Positions 1 to 5,976 of a stretch of 6,866 bases of DNA are shown in pieces (position 1 is the first letter of the stretch; every line of letters starts with the position of its first letter). Under the pieces are notes generated by a model that did not search any database, was not told the DNA's origin, and saw only the letters and a list, made by a program, of their open reading frames with translations. Origin of the DNA: Nitrospirota bacterium (GTDB taxonomy: Bacteria; Nitrospirota; Nitrospiria; Nitrospirales; UBA8639). The DNA lies in contig JAOUQB010000126.1 of assembly GCA_029879555.1 (NCBI GenBank), positions 1 to 6,866 of the forward strand, given 5' to 3'. Position numbers and translations under genes: made by a program.

Positions 1-153
1 CCATCGCATATGCGAGTCCTTCGAGAAGAACTTTTCGAAGCCGTCCGTCAAGAAAACCTCAATGCGCTTTCAGTGGACCCTTCCAAAATTCCCTCCCTTT
101 CCAAGGGACTCAAAATTCAAAGAAAAGATCTCGATTCCCCGTCCTCTTCTTGA
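1..153 (+). CDS. C-terminal end of an unidentified protein (5' partial)
   Basis: Frame 1 is open from the first base to a TGA at 151-153 and encodes 50 residues. The peptide is charged and hydrophilic: an amphipathic, probably helical stretch (RVLREELFEAVRQENL) is followed by a Ser/Pro/Lys-rich tail ending DSPSSS. This looks like the C-terminal tail of a longer protein whose catalytic part lies upstream of the window. An ATG at bases 10-12 is in frame, so a very short independent ORF cannot be excluded, but it has no visible ribosome site. I do not recognise the family. It is separated from the sugar operon by 266 bases and may belong to a different transcription unit. Confidence 0.5.
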   Translation, partial: PSHMRVLREELFEAVRQENLNALSVDPSKIPSLSKGLKIQRKDLDSPSSS

Positions 154-261
154 CCTATCTGGTTGTGGTAAACGGGTAGGTGTGCTTTTGAGATGCTCCA
201 CATAATCTTTTCCTTCCTTTTTCTCCATACCTCCACCAGGTCTAGATTTTTAAAGGACATG

Positions 262-278
262 TAGGAAAATTTTTCCTA
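262..278. repeat. Perfect 8-base inverted repeat (TAGGAAAA-T-TTTTCCTA)
   Basis: The arms TAGGAAAA (262-269) and TTTTCCTA (271-278) are exactly complementary around one central T. A weaker outer pairing, AAGGA (253-257) with TCCTT (286-290), could extend a stem across internal loops. The single-base centre makes it a better protein-binding DNA palindrome than an RNA hairpin, which needs a loop of at least three bases. The AT-rich stem without a following T-run is not a standard terminator. It lies about 50 bases upstream of the sigma-54-like element, so an operator or activator role is conceivable but unproven. Confidence 0.45.
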
Positions 279-301
279 TGGGCTTTCCTTCCGTGGAGCG
301 T

Positions 302-317
302 ATCACGACTACGTGAT
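302..317. promoter_or_regulatory. Short dyad (ATCACG-N4-CGTGAT), possible operator
   Basis: ATCACG (302-307) and CGTGAT (312-317) form a perfect 6-base inverted repeat with a 4-base spacer, ending 11 bases before the -24 element. A third, partial copy (CGTGTA, 319-324) follows. The 16-base symmetry and the position next to the putative promoter fit a dimeric regulator site. A 6-base dyad can also occur by chance in this much sequence. Confidence 0.3.
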
Positions 318-328
318 TCGTGTATCTT

Positions 329-344
329 TGGCACAGGATTTGTA
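329..344 (+). promoter_or_regulatory. Putative sigma-54 (RpoN) -24/-12 promoter
   Basis: TGGCAC (329-334), a 5-base spacer and TTGTA (340-344) match the established sigma-54 consensus TGGCAC-N5-TTGCA at every specified position but one; the -12 GC is GT. Spacing is exact and the base before TGGCAC is the preferred pyrimidine. Transcription would begin near base 356, giving a leader of about 65 bases before the first start codon at 420. Sigma-54 promoters need an enhancer-binding activator, for which the upstream palindromes are candidate sites. The T in the -12 dinucleotide is a real weakness, because that GC is usually the most conserved part of the element. Confidence 0.42.
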
Positions 345-419
345 GTTCTTAGTCAATGTTGTCCCTTCTTTTCAGTTTTTGAAGAAATCGCCCGTGCTGA
401 GGGAATCGCAATTCTTGAG

Positions 420-1202
420 ATGGAATGGAGTGGTGCTGCTTTGCTTTGCGCTAGAAACATTGAACAAGAGTTCCTTCGCCAGCCTACTTGCGTAATTCTA
501 GCTGGTGGTCTGGGAACTCGATTGCGGCCGGTGGTCCATGATCGTCAAAAAGTCATGGCAAATGTTGCCGGGCGACCATTTCTTACCTATATCCTGGATC
601 AACTCGTTCATGCAGGAATCACACGTGCTGTGGTGTGTAGCGGCTATCTGGGTGACTCATTATCCAACGTCTTGAAAGATGAATATCAAGGCCTTCAATT
701 GGTGTATTCCCACGAAAGCACGCCATTAGGGACGGCTGGAGCCCTGAAGCAGGCGCAGCCATTAGTCGAAAATTTTCCGGTTCTTGTGTGTAATGGCGAT
801 TCCTATGTGGATGTGGACATTGATCGGTTTATGGCGTTCCATGCTTCTCGTCACAGTTTGATGACTCTGGTCTTAGCCAAAAAACAATGCAGTGGGGCGT
901 TCGGTCTCGTGGAAGTCGAAAATGGCGTGGTGAAGAGATTCTCGGAAAAAGAGTCTACGGGAAGACCTGAATGGGTCAATGCTGGAATGTATTTGGTAGA
1001 GAAACAGATTATTGACTCGATACCCGAAAGTCGAGCTGTCTCGTTGGAACGAGAAATTCTTCCCGAATGGGTTGGGCAGGGGATCTACGGTTATGCCCAG
1101 CCAGGAGAACTTGTTGATATCGGGACGCCTTCATCCTGGTCTGAGGCTCAAGATGTCTTTGGGGGACGGGCTTTAAAACCATTGATATATTCCCACTCGT
1201 GA
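420..1202 (+). CDS. hddC: HddC-like sugar-1-phosphate nucleotidyltransferase (probable GDP-heptose synthase)
   Basis: A 260-residue member of the NTP_transferase (GT-A fold) family that activates a sugar 1-phosphate to a nucleotide sugar in the cytoplasm. The nucleotide-binding signature LAGGLGTRLRP is at residues 27-37. The following DRQK segment (41-44) has Gln where many relatives have Pro before the Lys. LGTAGAL (103-109) and NGDSY (125-129, Asp127 a metal ligand) are intact, with the NAGMYL sugar-site motif and DIGTP near the C-terminus. The closest remembered pattern is D-glycero-D-manno-heptose 1-phosphate guanylyltransferase, and the hddA-like kinase downstream supports this; a hexose-1-phosphate substrate is the alternative. 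The start is uncertain. ATG 420 has GAGGGA 15 bases upstream, which is too far, while an in-frame TTG at 441 has TGGAG ten bases before it. The first 20 residues precede the conserved domain. The stop overlaps the next start by four bases. Confidence 0.85.
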   Translation: MEWSGAALLCARNIEQEFLRQPTCVILAGGLGTRLRPVVHDRQKVMANVAGRPFLTYILDQLVHAGITRAVVCSGYLGDSLSNVLKDEYQGLQLVYSHESTPLGTAGALKQAQPLVENFPVLVCNGDSYVDVDIDRFMAFHASRHSLMTLVLAKKQCSGAFGLVEVENGVVKRFSEKESTGRPEWVNAGMYLVEKQIIDSIPESRAVSLEREILPEWVGQGIYGYAQPGELVDIGTPSSWSEAQDVFGGRALKPLIYSHS

Positions 1203-2149
1203 GAAAAAGAAAAATGGAAAAGTCTGTGACCAATATATTTAAACAATTGTTTTATCAAGCGTTGCGCATTCGGTTGGTTGAAGAACACATCATTGACTTG
1301 TATCCCAGCGACGTCATTCAAAGTCCCGTTCATTTGTCGATTGGGCAAGAGGCGGTCGCGGTAGGAGCGTGTCAGACTCTCACGAGTCAGGATCTTCTCT
1401 TTTCTACCTACCGAAGTCATGCATTTTACCTGGCCAAGGGAGGGAATTTAAAAGAAATGTTTGCCGAACTATATGGCAAAGTGACTGGATGCGCGCGTGG
1501 GAAAGCAGGGTCAATGCATTTAGCTGCTCCTGACGTGGGATTCATGGGAGCATCGGCTGTGGTCGCCAGTACCATTCCTCATGCTGTGGGAGCCGCTCTG
1601 GCGGCCAAGCGACTGAAAAAAAATCAAATCATCGTAGGAGTGTTTGGAGATGGAGCGACGGAAGAAGGGGTGTACCATGAATCGCTAAATTTTGCGGCTC
1701 TGCATCGTCTGCCGGTCATTTTTCTTTGTGAAAATAATGGGCTCGCTGTGCATTCTTCACGTCAGGCTCGACAAAATTTTGAAATTATCGAACATGCCGG
1801 AAGTTATGGATTAAAAACTTTTCATATTTCAGAGGGGTATGATTTTGTGAAGGTGGCTGACGCGATGTCTGAAGTGATACGGCATGTGCGAACGACTCAC
1901 ACGCCGGCCTTCGTGGAAGTTCAAACCTTTCGTTACAAAGAACACGTTGGACCGGGAGATGATTTTTCCTGCGGGTATCGAAATATTTCCGAATTCCACA
2001 ATTGGAAAGACCTGGATCCTTTGATGCAATATCCCAATTTAGTTGAATCCTTTAGACCTAGAATCGTTGAGGAAATTGAGGAAGCCATCCAATTTGCGAA
2101 AGGGAGTGCCTTTCCATCCATCGAGGAGTTGCTCTGCGATGTTGTGTAA
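1199..2149 (+). CDS. ThDP-dependent E1 alpha subunit (2-oxoacid dehydrogenase/acetoin dehydrogenase-like), orphan of E2/E3
   Basis: Up to 316 residues, typical for a bacterial E1 alpha chain, which with the beta chain decarboxylates a 2-oxoacid on thiamin diphosphate. Visible are HLSIGQEA (45-52), YRSHA (71-75), GKAGSMH (101-107) and the ThDP/Mg motif GDG (150-152) ending in ENN (178-180), all as in the family. The C-terminal helix SIEELLCDV is also canonical. The loop normally reading GHSxxDP is instead YKEHVGPGDD followed by CGYR; from memory this variant occurs in E1-like proteins of glycan clusters. No lipoyl-bearing E2 or E3 lies nearby, so acyl transfer to something other than lipoamide is plausible (inference). 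The GTG start at 1199 overlaps the previous TGA (GTGA coupling). ATG 1214, preceded by a purine-rich GAGAAAAAGA, is an equally possible start and gives 311 residues. Neither start has a clear Shine-Dalgarno site. Confidence 0.88.
   Translation: MRKRKMEKSVTNIFKQLFYQALRIRLVEEHIIDLYPSDVIQSPVHLSIGQEAVAVGACQTLTSQDLLFSTYRSHAFYLAKGGNLKEMFAELYGKVTGCARGKAGSMHLAAPDVGFMGASAVVASTIPHAVGAALAAKRLKKNQIIVGVFGDGATEEGVYHESLNFAALHRLPVIFLCENNGLAVHSSRQARQNFEIIEHAGSYGLKTFHISEGYDFVKVADAMSEVIRHVRTTHTPAFVEVQTFRYKEHVGPGDDFSCGYRNISEFHNWKDLDPLMQYPNLVESFRPRIVEEIEEAIQFAKGSAFPSIEELLCDVV
2123..2128 (+). promoter_or_regulatory. Ribosome binding site deciding the E1 beta start
   Basis: GAGGAG lies inside the end of the alpha gene, ten bases before ATG 2139. 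It favours 2139 over the in-frame TTG at 2043, which would add 32 residues that read like out-of-frame alpha sequence. Confidence 0.7.
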
Positions 2150-3272
2150 TACAGCAGTGGTCACCGAGTTGGGCTTCAAAAGCAATAACCCAGACGTCGC
2201 TCTTTCCGAGAGGAAGGTCCTGAGCTATCGCGATGCTCTCCACCGGACTATGCGTGAAGGACTCCGCGATCAGGACGCCGTGGTTATCATGGGACAGGGT
2301 GTGGACGATCATAAAGGTATTTTTGGTTCCACGCTCGGGTTGGCGGAAGAGTTTGGCCGGGACCGAGTGATGGATCTCCCGCTTGCTGAGGAGGGGATGA
2401 CGGGTGTGGCTATTGGTGCAGCCTTAAATGGACTCTATCCCATCCAAACTCATATTCGAGCTGATTTTTCATTATTGGCGATGAATCAAATCATCAATCT
2501 GGCAGCCAAGTACAAGTATATGTTTGGCGGACGGTTTGAAGTCCCTATGCTTATTCGGATGATTGTCGGGCGCAGCTGGGGGCAAGGCGCACAACATTCA
2601 CAAAGCCTTCAGTCATTATTTGCCCATATTCCCGGGTTAAAAGTGGTGATGCCATCTAGTTCCCAAGCCATTCTCGATACGTATCCGAAAGTGATTGCCG
2701 AGTATCGAGGGCCGGTTATTTCGTTTGAACATCGACTCATGTATGACTTGAATTTTCATCTCGACCCGTTGCCCAATCCTGATCGAGATCCATTTGAATC
2801 GTATACCGTGCGGCAAGGTGCCGATGTCACGATTGTGGCGACGTCAATCATGGTGCTGGAAGCCATGAGAGCAGCTGAACATTTGTCCACGGTGTCGGGT
2901 ATTCAATGTGAAGTTATTGATCTGCATTGTGTTTCCAATCCTACTTGGGATGTGGTGATGCAGAGTGTTGAAAAAACAGGTCGGTTGGTGGTTGCGGATA
3001 CGAGTTGGCGCGAATATGGAGTGTGCGCAGAGGTCTGTCGAGTGGTGGCAGAACGAAATCCTGCTTGTTTAAAAAACCCCGTGGTGTCGTTAGCGATGCA
3101 ACCAGCGCCTTGTCCCACGGCGAAGTCGTTAGAAGATTTGTTCTATCCGGATCTTCGGCAATTCGTGCATGCCGTCGCGTCAATCGTGATAGGAGATGAA
3201 AAACATGGGATTGCACTGCCGGACATGCAATCGATGGTTGATGTGTATAAACGCTTTAAAGGGCCATTTTAG
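2139..3272 (+). CDS. ThDP-dependent E1 beta subunit (pyruvate/acetoin dehydrogenase E1 beta-like)
   Basis: A 377-residue partner of the preceding alpha chain, made of a Pyr-type transketolase domain and a C-terminal transketolase-C domain. Family landmarks are LSYRDAL (28-34), LPLAEEGMTG (80-89, with Glu84 at the position of the Glu that activates the thiamin ring), AAKYKYMFGG (122-131) and GAQHSQSLQ (150-158). The sequence FAHIPGLKVVMPS follows. The C-terminal domain keeps KTGRLVVAD and a PAPCP segment near the end. Two departures from the usual consensus are visible: Asn116 in MNQIIN where most E1 beta chains have DQ, and HCVSNPTW after VIDL where RTxxPxD is usual. The first 27 residues before LSYRDAL are longer than normal. 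The start overlaps the alpha gene by 11 bases, implying coupled translation. An alpha2beta2 E1 working on a nucleotide-linked keto sugar is my inference from context. Confidence 0.88.
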   Translation: MLCNTAVVTELGFKSNNPDVALSERKVLSYRDALHRTMREGLRDQDAVVIMGQGVDDHKGIFGSTLGLAEEFGRDRVMDLPLAEEGMTGVAIGAALNGLYPIQTHIRADFSLLAMNQIINLAAKYKYMFGGRFEVPMLIRMIVGRSWGQGAQHSQSLQSLFAHIPGLKVVMPSSSQAILDTYPKVIAEYRGPVISFEHRLMYDLNFHLDPLPNPDRDPFESYTVRQGADVTIVATSIMVLEAMRAAEHLSTVSGIQCEVIDLHCVSNPTWDVVMQSVEKTGRLVVADTSWREYGVCAEVCRVVAERNPACLKNPVVSLAMQPAPCPTAKSLEDLFYPDLRQFVHAVASIVIGDEKHGIALPDMQSMVDVYKRFKGPF

Positions 3273-3300
3273 GGAAAATTTTTGTATCTCGACGACAATG

Positions 3301-3306
3301 AAGGAG
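3301..3306 (+). promoter_or_regulatory. Strong ribosome binding site for the dehydratase gene
   Basis: AAGGAG sits eight bases before ATG 3315, the best Shine-Dalgarno match in the window. It rules out the upstream in-frame TTG at 3282 as the likely start and places the protein's first residues at MRVLITGMTG, right on the Rossmann motif. Confidence 0.8.
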
Positions 3307-3314
3307 CGATCTTC

Positions 3315-4292
3315 ATGCGAGTTCTGATCACGGGTATGACGGGAATGGTGGGTAGCCATTTGGCTGAATATATCTTGAATCATCACCCCGGTGTAGAGGT
3401 TCATGGAATGCTGAGATGGCGTAGCCCGTTAACCCATATTTGCCATATTCAGGATCGGATCACTGTCCATTATGCGGAATTGCGAGATCTTCATTCGTTG
3501 ATTGCCCTTCTTCGTAAAGTCCAACCTGAACGAATTTTTCATTTAGCGGCACAATCCTTTGTCACGACGAGTTTCGACGCCCCGGCGGATACTCTTCATA
3601 CGAATGTGATTGGAACCACGAATTTGCTCGATGCGATTCGAATTACCGGCATTGAGGCGAAAATCCATGTCTGTAGCTCTTCTGAAGTCTATGGCCAGGT
3701 CTTAGAGCATGAGGTCCCTATCAAGGAATCCAATCCGTTTCGTCCTGCCAGCCCGTATGCCGTGTCAAAAGTCGGCGAAGATATGGTGGCGTATCAATAT
3801 TTCCTCTCCTATGGGATCAAGACCTATCGCACTCGGATGTTTACTCATACGGGACCTCGGCGGGGCGATGTCTTCGCGGAAAGCGCCTATGCGAAGCAAA
3901 TCGTCGAGATTGAAAGTGGCCTTCGAGCGAACCCTGTTCGGGTGGGTAACCTTGACAGTATCCGAACCTTTGCCGACGTCCGCGATGCGGTTCGAGCCTA
4001 TTGGTTGCTCCTAGAGCATGGTGTGCCTGGAGAGGTCTATAACATCGGAGGCAATCGTACGATGACGTGTGGGGATATGCTTGCCATGTTGAAAACTATG
4101 GCACGCTGTCCTATTGATCATCTTGTCGACCCCGCTCTTCTTCGTCCCTCTGATGTGACATTGCAGATTCCCGACACTTCCAAATTTCATCAAGCCACTG
4201 GGTGGATCCCGGAAATACCTTTCGAAGATACCCTGCAGCATTTATTAACGTATCATCGTGAAAAAACCAAAGCGATGGTCTTAGCCGCATGA
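3315..4292 (+). CDS. GDP-mannose 4,6-dehydratase-like SDR enzyme (probable GDP-heptose/GDP-sugar 4,6-dehydratase)
   Basis: A 325-residue extended short-chain dehydrogenase/reductase. The Rossmann glycine motif GMTGMVG is at 7-13 and Arg34/Arg36 may contact the NADP phosphate, as in Gmd. HLAAQSFV (76-83), CSSSEVYG (120-127, with Ser122 and Glu124 at the catalytic Thr/Ser and Glu positions of Gmd), YAVSK (148-152, catalytic Tyr and Lys), HTGPRRG (178-184) and DVRDAVRAYWLLLE all fit the Gmd branch. The family removes water from C4-C6 of a GDP-sugar, leaving a 4-keto-6-deoxy sugar. Between a heptose-type nucleotidyltransferase and kinase, GDP-heptose is the likelier substrate, as for WcbK/DmhA-type enzymes; GDP-mannose remains possible. 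The 42-base gap before it is the widest in the operon and holds its own strong ribosome site. The stop shares bases with the next start (ATGA). Confidence 0.88.
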   Translation: MRVLITGMTGMVGSHLAEYILNHHPGVEVHGMLRWRSPLTHICHIQDRITVHYAELRDLHSLIALLRKVQPERIFHLAAQSFVTTSFDAPADTLHTNVIGTTNLLDAIRITGIEAKIHVCSSSEVYGQVLEHEVPIKESNPFRPASPYAVSKVGEDMVAYQYFLSYGIKTYRTRMFTHTGPRRGDVFAESAYAKQIVEIESGLRANPVRVGNLDSIRTFADVRDAVRAYWLLLEHGVPGEVYNIGGNRTMTCGDMLAMLKTMARCPIDHLVDPALLRPSDVTLQIPDTSKFHQATGWIPEIPFEDTLQHLLTYHREKTKAMVLAA

Positions 4293-5410
4293 TTATCTCC
4301 CGGACACCCTACCGATTATCTTTTTTCGGAGGAGGGACAGATTTCCCACAATGGTACCTCAGGGAATCGGGGGCGGTTCTTTCTGTCACCATTGATAAGT
4401 ATTGTTATTTGAGTTGTCGGCATCTCCCGCCATTTTTCGATATTAAACACCGTATTGTGTGGTCGCATATTGAAACTGTTTCCAGTATTGCAGAAATTCT
4501 TCATCCCGCTGTTCGTGAAGGCTTGCGTTTTTTAGGTTTTGATGACTCACAAGGGGTAGAAATCCAACATCAAGGTGATTTGCCGGCGAGAAGCGGCATT
4601 GGTTCCAGTTCCTCATTTTCCGTTGGCCTTATGAAAGCGCTGACAGGATTGAAAGGGGGAATGTTAGGAAAGATGGAGTTGGCCCGTTTGGCCATAATGT
4701 TAGAGCAAAATATTTTACAGGAAACGGTAGGGTCTCAGGATCAGGTGGCTGCGGCATTTGGCGGATTAAATTTCATCCAATTTTTACCGGACGGACAAAT
4801 TCAGGTAGAGCCGGTCACCGTCATGGCTGGACGGGTGGCAGAACTTGAGCAGAGCTTGGTTTTGCTCTACACGGGAACGAGTCGACTTGGTTCAGAAATC
4901 GCGAAAAATTCAACAAAAAATTTCTCGCTTCGATCTAAGGAATTAACAGACATGCGTCGAATGGTCGATCAGGGAATTGAGATTTTAAGTGGAACGGAGT
5001 CATTGGAAGCATTTGGAAGGTTGCTTCATAAAAGTTGGATGCTGAAACGATCACTTTCTGAAGATATTTCCAATGCCAATATTGATGAGATTTACCAGCA
5101 AGCGTTGAACCATGGAGCCATAGGCGGGAAGCTTTCAGGGGCCGGAGGAAGTGGGTTTATGTTGTTTTTTGTTCCAATTCATAAGCAGCCTGCTTTCCTT
5201 GCAGCGATGAAGCCCTATATTTGCGTCCCATTTTCGTTTACTCAGTCAGGTAGTAGCATCATTTATTATGACGAATCCTATCAAATGGGATATGGAGAAG
5301 AGGCCTCGGGAGTAGCGGAATTGTCAAAACGGTCGACTCTCGGCGAGCTCTCTGCGATGAATGGTGAAAAAAAGAAAAAAGAAAGCGTTCTCGTCGGAAA
5401 GCGTGCTTAA
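4289..5410 (+). CDS. hddA: HddA-like GHMP kinase (probable D-glycero-D-manno-heptose 7-phosphate 1-kinase)
   Basis: A 373-residue GHMP-superfamily kinase beginning MIISRTPYRLSFFGGGTD, where GGGTD (14-18) is the sugar-site motif of the HddA/fucokinase branch. The ATP-binding loop LPARSGIGSSSSF spans 98-110. GSQDQ (148-152) carries the likely catalytic Asp151, and the third GHMP motif KLSGAGGSGFM spans 281-291. HddA phosphorylates heptose 7-phosphate at C1 in the GDP-heptose branch, giving the bisphosphate that GmhB trims before HddC acts; this is family knowledge. The ATG overlaps the previous TGA (ATGA) and has no clear Shine-Dalgarno site, so translation is probably coupled. After the last family-like residues (about 332) there is a hydrophilic tail of some 40 residues ending in a Lys-rich stretch. 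That tail is encoded partly by an A7-G-A6 tract at 5367-5380 next to the following gene. Confidence 0.87.
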   Translation: MIISRTPYRLSFFGGGTDFPQWYLRESGAVLSVTIDKYCYLSCRHLPPFFDIKHRIVWSHIETVSSIAEILHPAVREGLRFLGFDDSQGVEIQHQGDLPARSGIGSSSSFSVGLMKALTGLKGGMLGKMELARLAIMLEQNILQETVGSQDQVAAAFGGLNFIQFLPDGQIQVEPVTVMAGRVAELEQSLVLLYTGTSRLGSEIAKNSTKNFSLRSKELTDMRRMVDQGIEILSGTESLEAFGRLLHKSWMLKRSLSEDISNANIDEIYQQALNHGAIGGKLSGAGGSGFMLFFVPIHKQPAFLAAMKPYICVPFSFTQSGSSIIYYDESYQMGYGEEASGVAELSKRSTLGELSAMNGEKKKKESVLVGKRA

Positions 5411-5423
5411 AGACCAACCAATA

Positions 5424-5975
5424 ATGACTTCCCTTAACCCAAAATTTTCTGACGCCAAAACCGTCTTTTCATGTCCGTGGTTTCAGGTCCACGAAGAACA
5501 ATGGGAAGACGGCTCCGCTCTTGATCAAAAACCATTCTATCGAATCGAAAGTTCCGATGGGGTTTTAGTGTTGCCCATAACCACGGATGGGAACATTATT
5601 TTAGTACGCCAATTTCGACATGCTATTCAGCAGACTACCCTTGAATTTCCAGCGGGAAGTATCGAAGCCGGAGAAACCCCGAAAGAGGCTGCAGCACGAG
5701 AATTGCTGGAGGAAACTGGTTATCGTGCGGAATCTCTTCACTTTTTGGGTAGTGGGCGAATCATGATGAATCGTTACAGTGCGAGAGATTTTTTATTTTT
5801 AGCGCAACATTCTCTAGTAGAAGCATGTGACCCCAAGGGACCCAACCCTGATGTACTTCTAGTCTCACCGCAGGAGTTTAAAGACTTGGTGATTTCTGGG
5901 CGTTTTGAGCAGATACCCGCGTTATCCCTTTTTAGTCTTGCTGATTGGCAATTTGGCTTGCGAATTGTGGCGTAA
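5424..5975 (+). CDS. NUDIX hydrolase, ADP-ribose/GDP-mannose pyrophosphatase type
   Basis: A 183-residue protein (from ATG 5424) with a perfect NUDIX box GX5EX7REUXEEXGU at residues 78-100. It starts GSIEAGE and ends RELLEETGY; Glu93, Glu96 and Glu97 bind the metal. VRQFRHA (61-67) and EFPAG (74-78) before the box are typical of the ADP-ribose pyrophosphatase group, which includes the GDP-mannose hydrolase NudK. Such enzymes split nucleoside diphosphate-X into NMP and X-phosphate. In this operon it could recycle a GDP-sugar or remove a dead-end product, but a general housekeeping role is equally open. The start is uncertain. ATG 5424 has no ribosome site and follows the kinase stop by 13 bases. 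ATG 5361 would add 21 mostly Lys/Arg/Ser residues and overlap the kinase by 50 bases, and GTG 5403 is also in frame. The homologous domain starts after 5424. Confidence 0.85.
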   Translation: MTSLNPKFSDAKTVFSCPWFQVHEEQWEDGSALDQKPFYRIESSDGVLVLPITTDGNIILVRQFRHAIQQTTLEFPAGSIEAGETPKEAAARELLEETGYRAESLHFLGSGRIMMNRYSARDFLFLAQHSLVEACDPKGPNPDVLLVSPQEFKDLVISGRFEQIPALSLFSLADWQFGLRIVA

Positions 5976-5976
5976 T

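Larger units (their letters stand above)
154..419. other. Intergenic leader region upstream of the sugar operon
   Basis: This 266-base stretch is the only long non-coding interval in the window. It begins with a pyrimidine-rich part (about 205-235, runs of ctttt/cctt). It then holds a perfect 17-base inverted repeat (262-278), a 6-base dyad (302-317) and a sigma-54-like element (329-344). No convincing sigma-70 -35/-10 pair was found; CATAAT at 201-206 has no matching -35. No GC-rich stem followed by a T-run is visible after the upstream gene. The frame of the first operon gene stays open back to a TAG at 243-245, but it contains no ATG, GTG or TTG before 420, so coding use is unlikely. Confidence 0.6.

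Noticed and set aside
18..39. Inverted repeat CTTCGA-N10-TCGAAG as a terminator or operator
   Set aside because: It lies inside the open frame of the upstream gene, has no T-run and can be explained by codon choice.
150..206. Possible sigma-70 promoter (TTGACC at 150-155, CATAAT at 201-206)
   Set aside because: The boxes are 45 bases apart, and neither has a partner at 16-18 base spacing.
1009..1420. Overlapping minus-strand ORFs of 74 and 90 codons
   Set aside because: They lie antisense to well-supported nucleotidyltransferase and E1 alpha coding sequence, show no recognisable motif and have no ribosome site.
1616..1623. A8 run in the E1 alpha gene as a programmed slippage site
   Set aside because: It encodes ordinary Lys-Lys in the main frame and an intact conserved domain continues in that frame; no alternative product is evident.
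2903..3216. ORFs of 64-91 codons in other frames inside the E1 beta gene
   Set aside because: Shadow frames of a conserved gene; their translations show no family pattern.
1199..3272. A conventional pyruvate or acetoin dehydrogenase operon
   Set aside because: No E2, E3 or lipoylation gene is present, and the flanking genes are nucleotide-sugar genes. I keep it as the main alternative because the ends of the operon are not visible.
3709..4014. 101-codon + strand ORF inside the dehydratase gene
   Set aside because: It is the dehydratase read in another frame, across its catalytic YAVSK and HTGPRRG coding region, so coding use is very unlikely.
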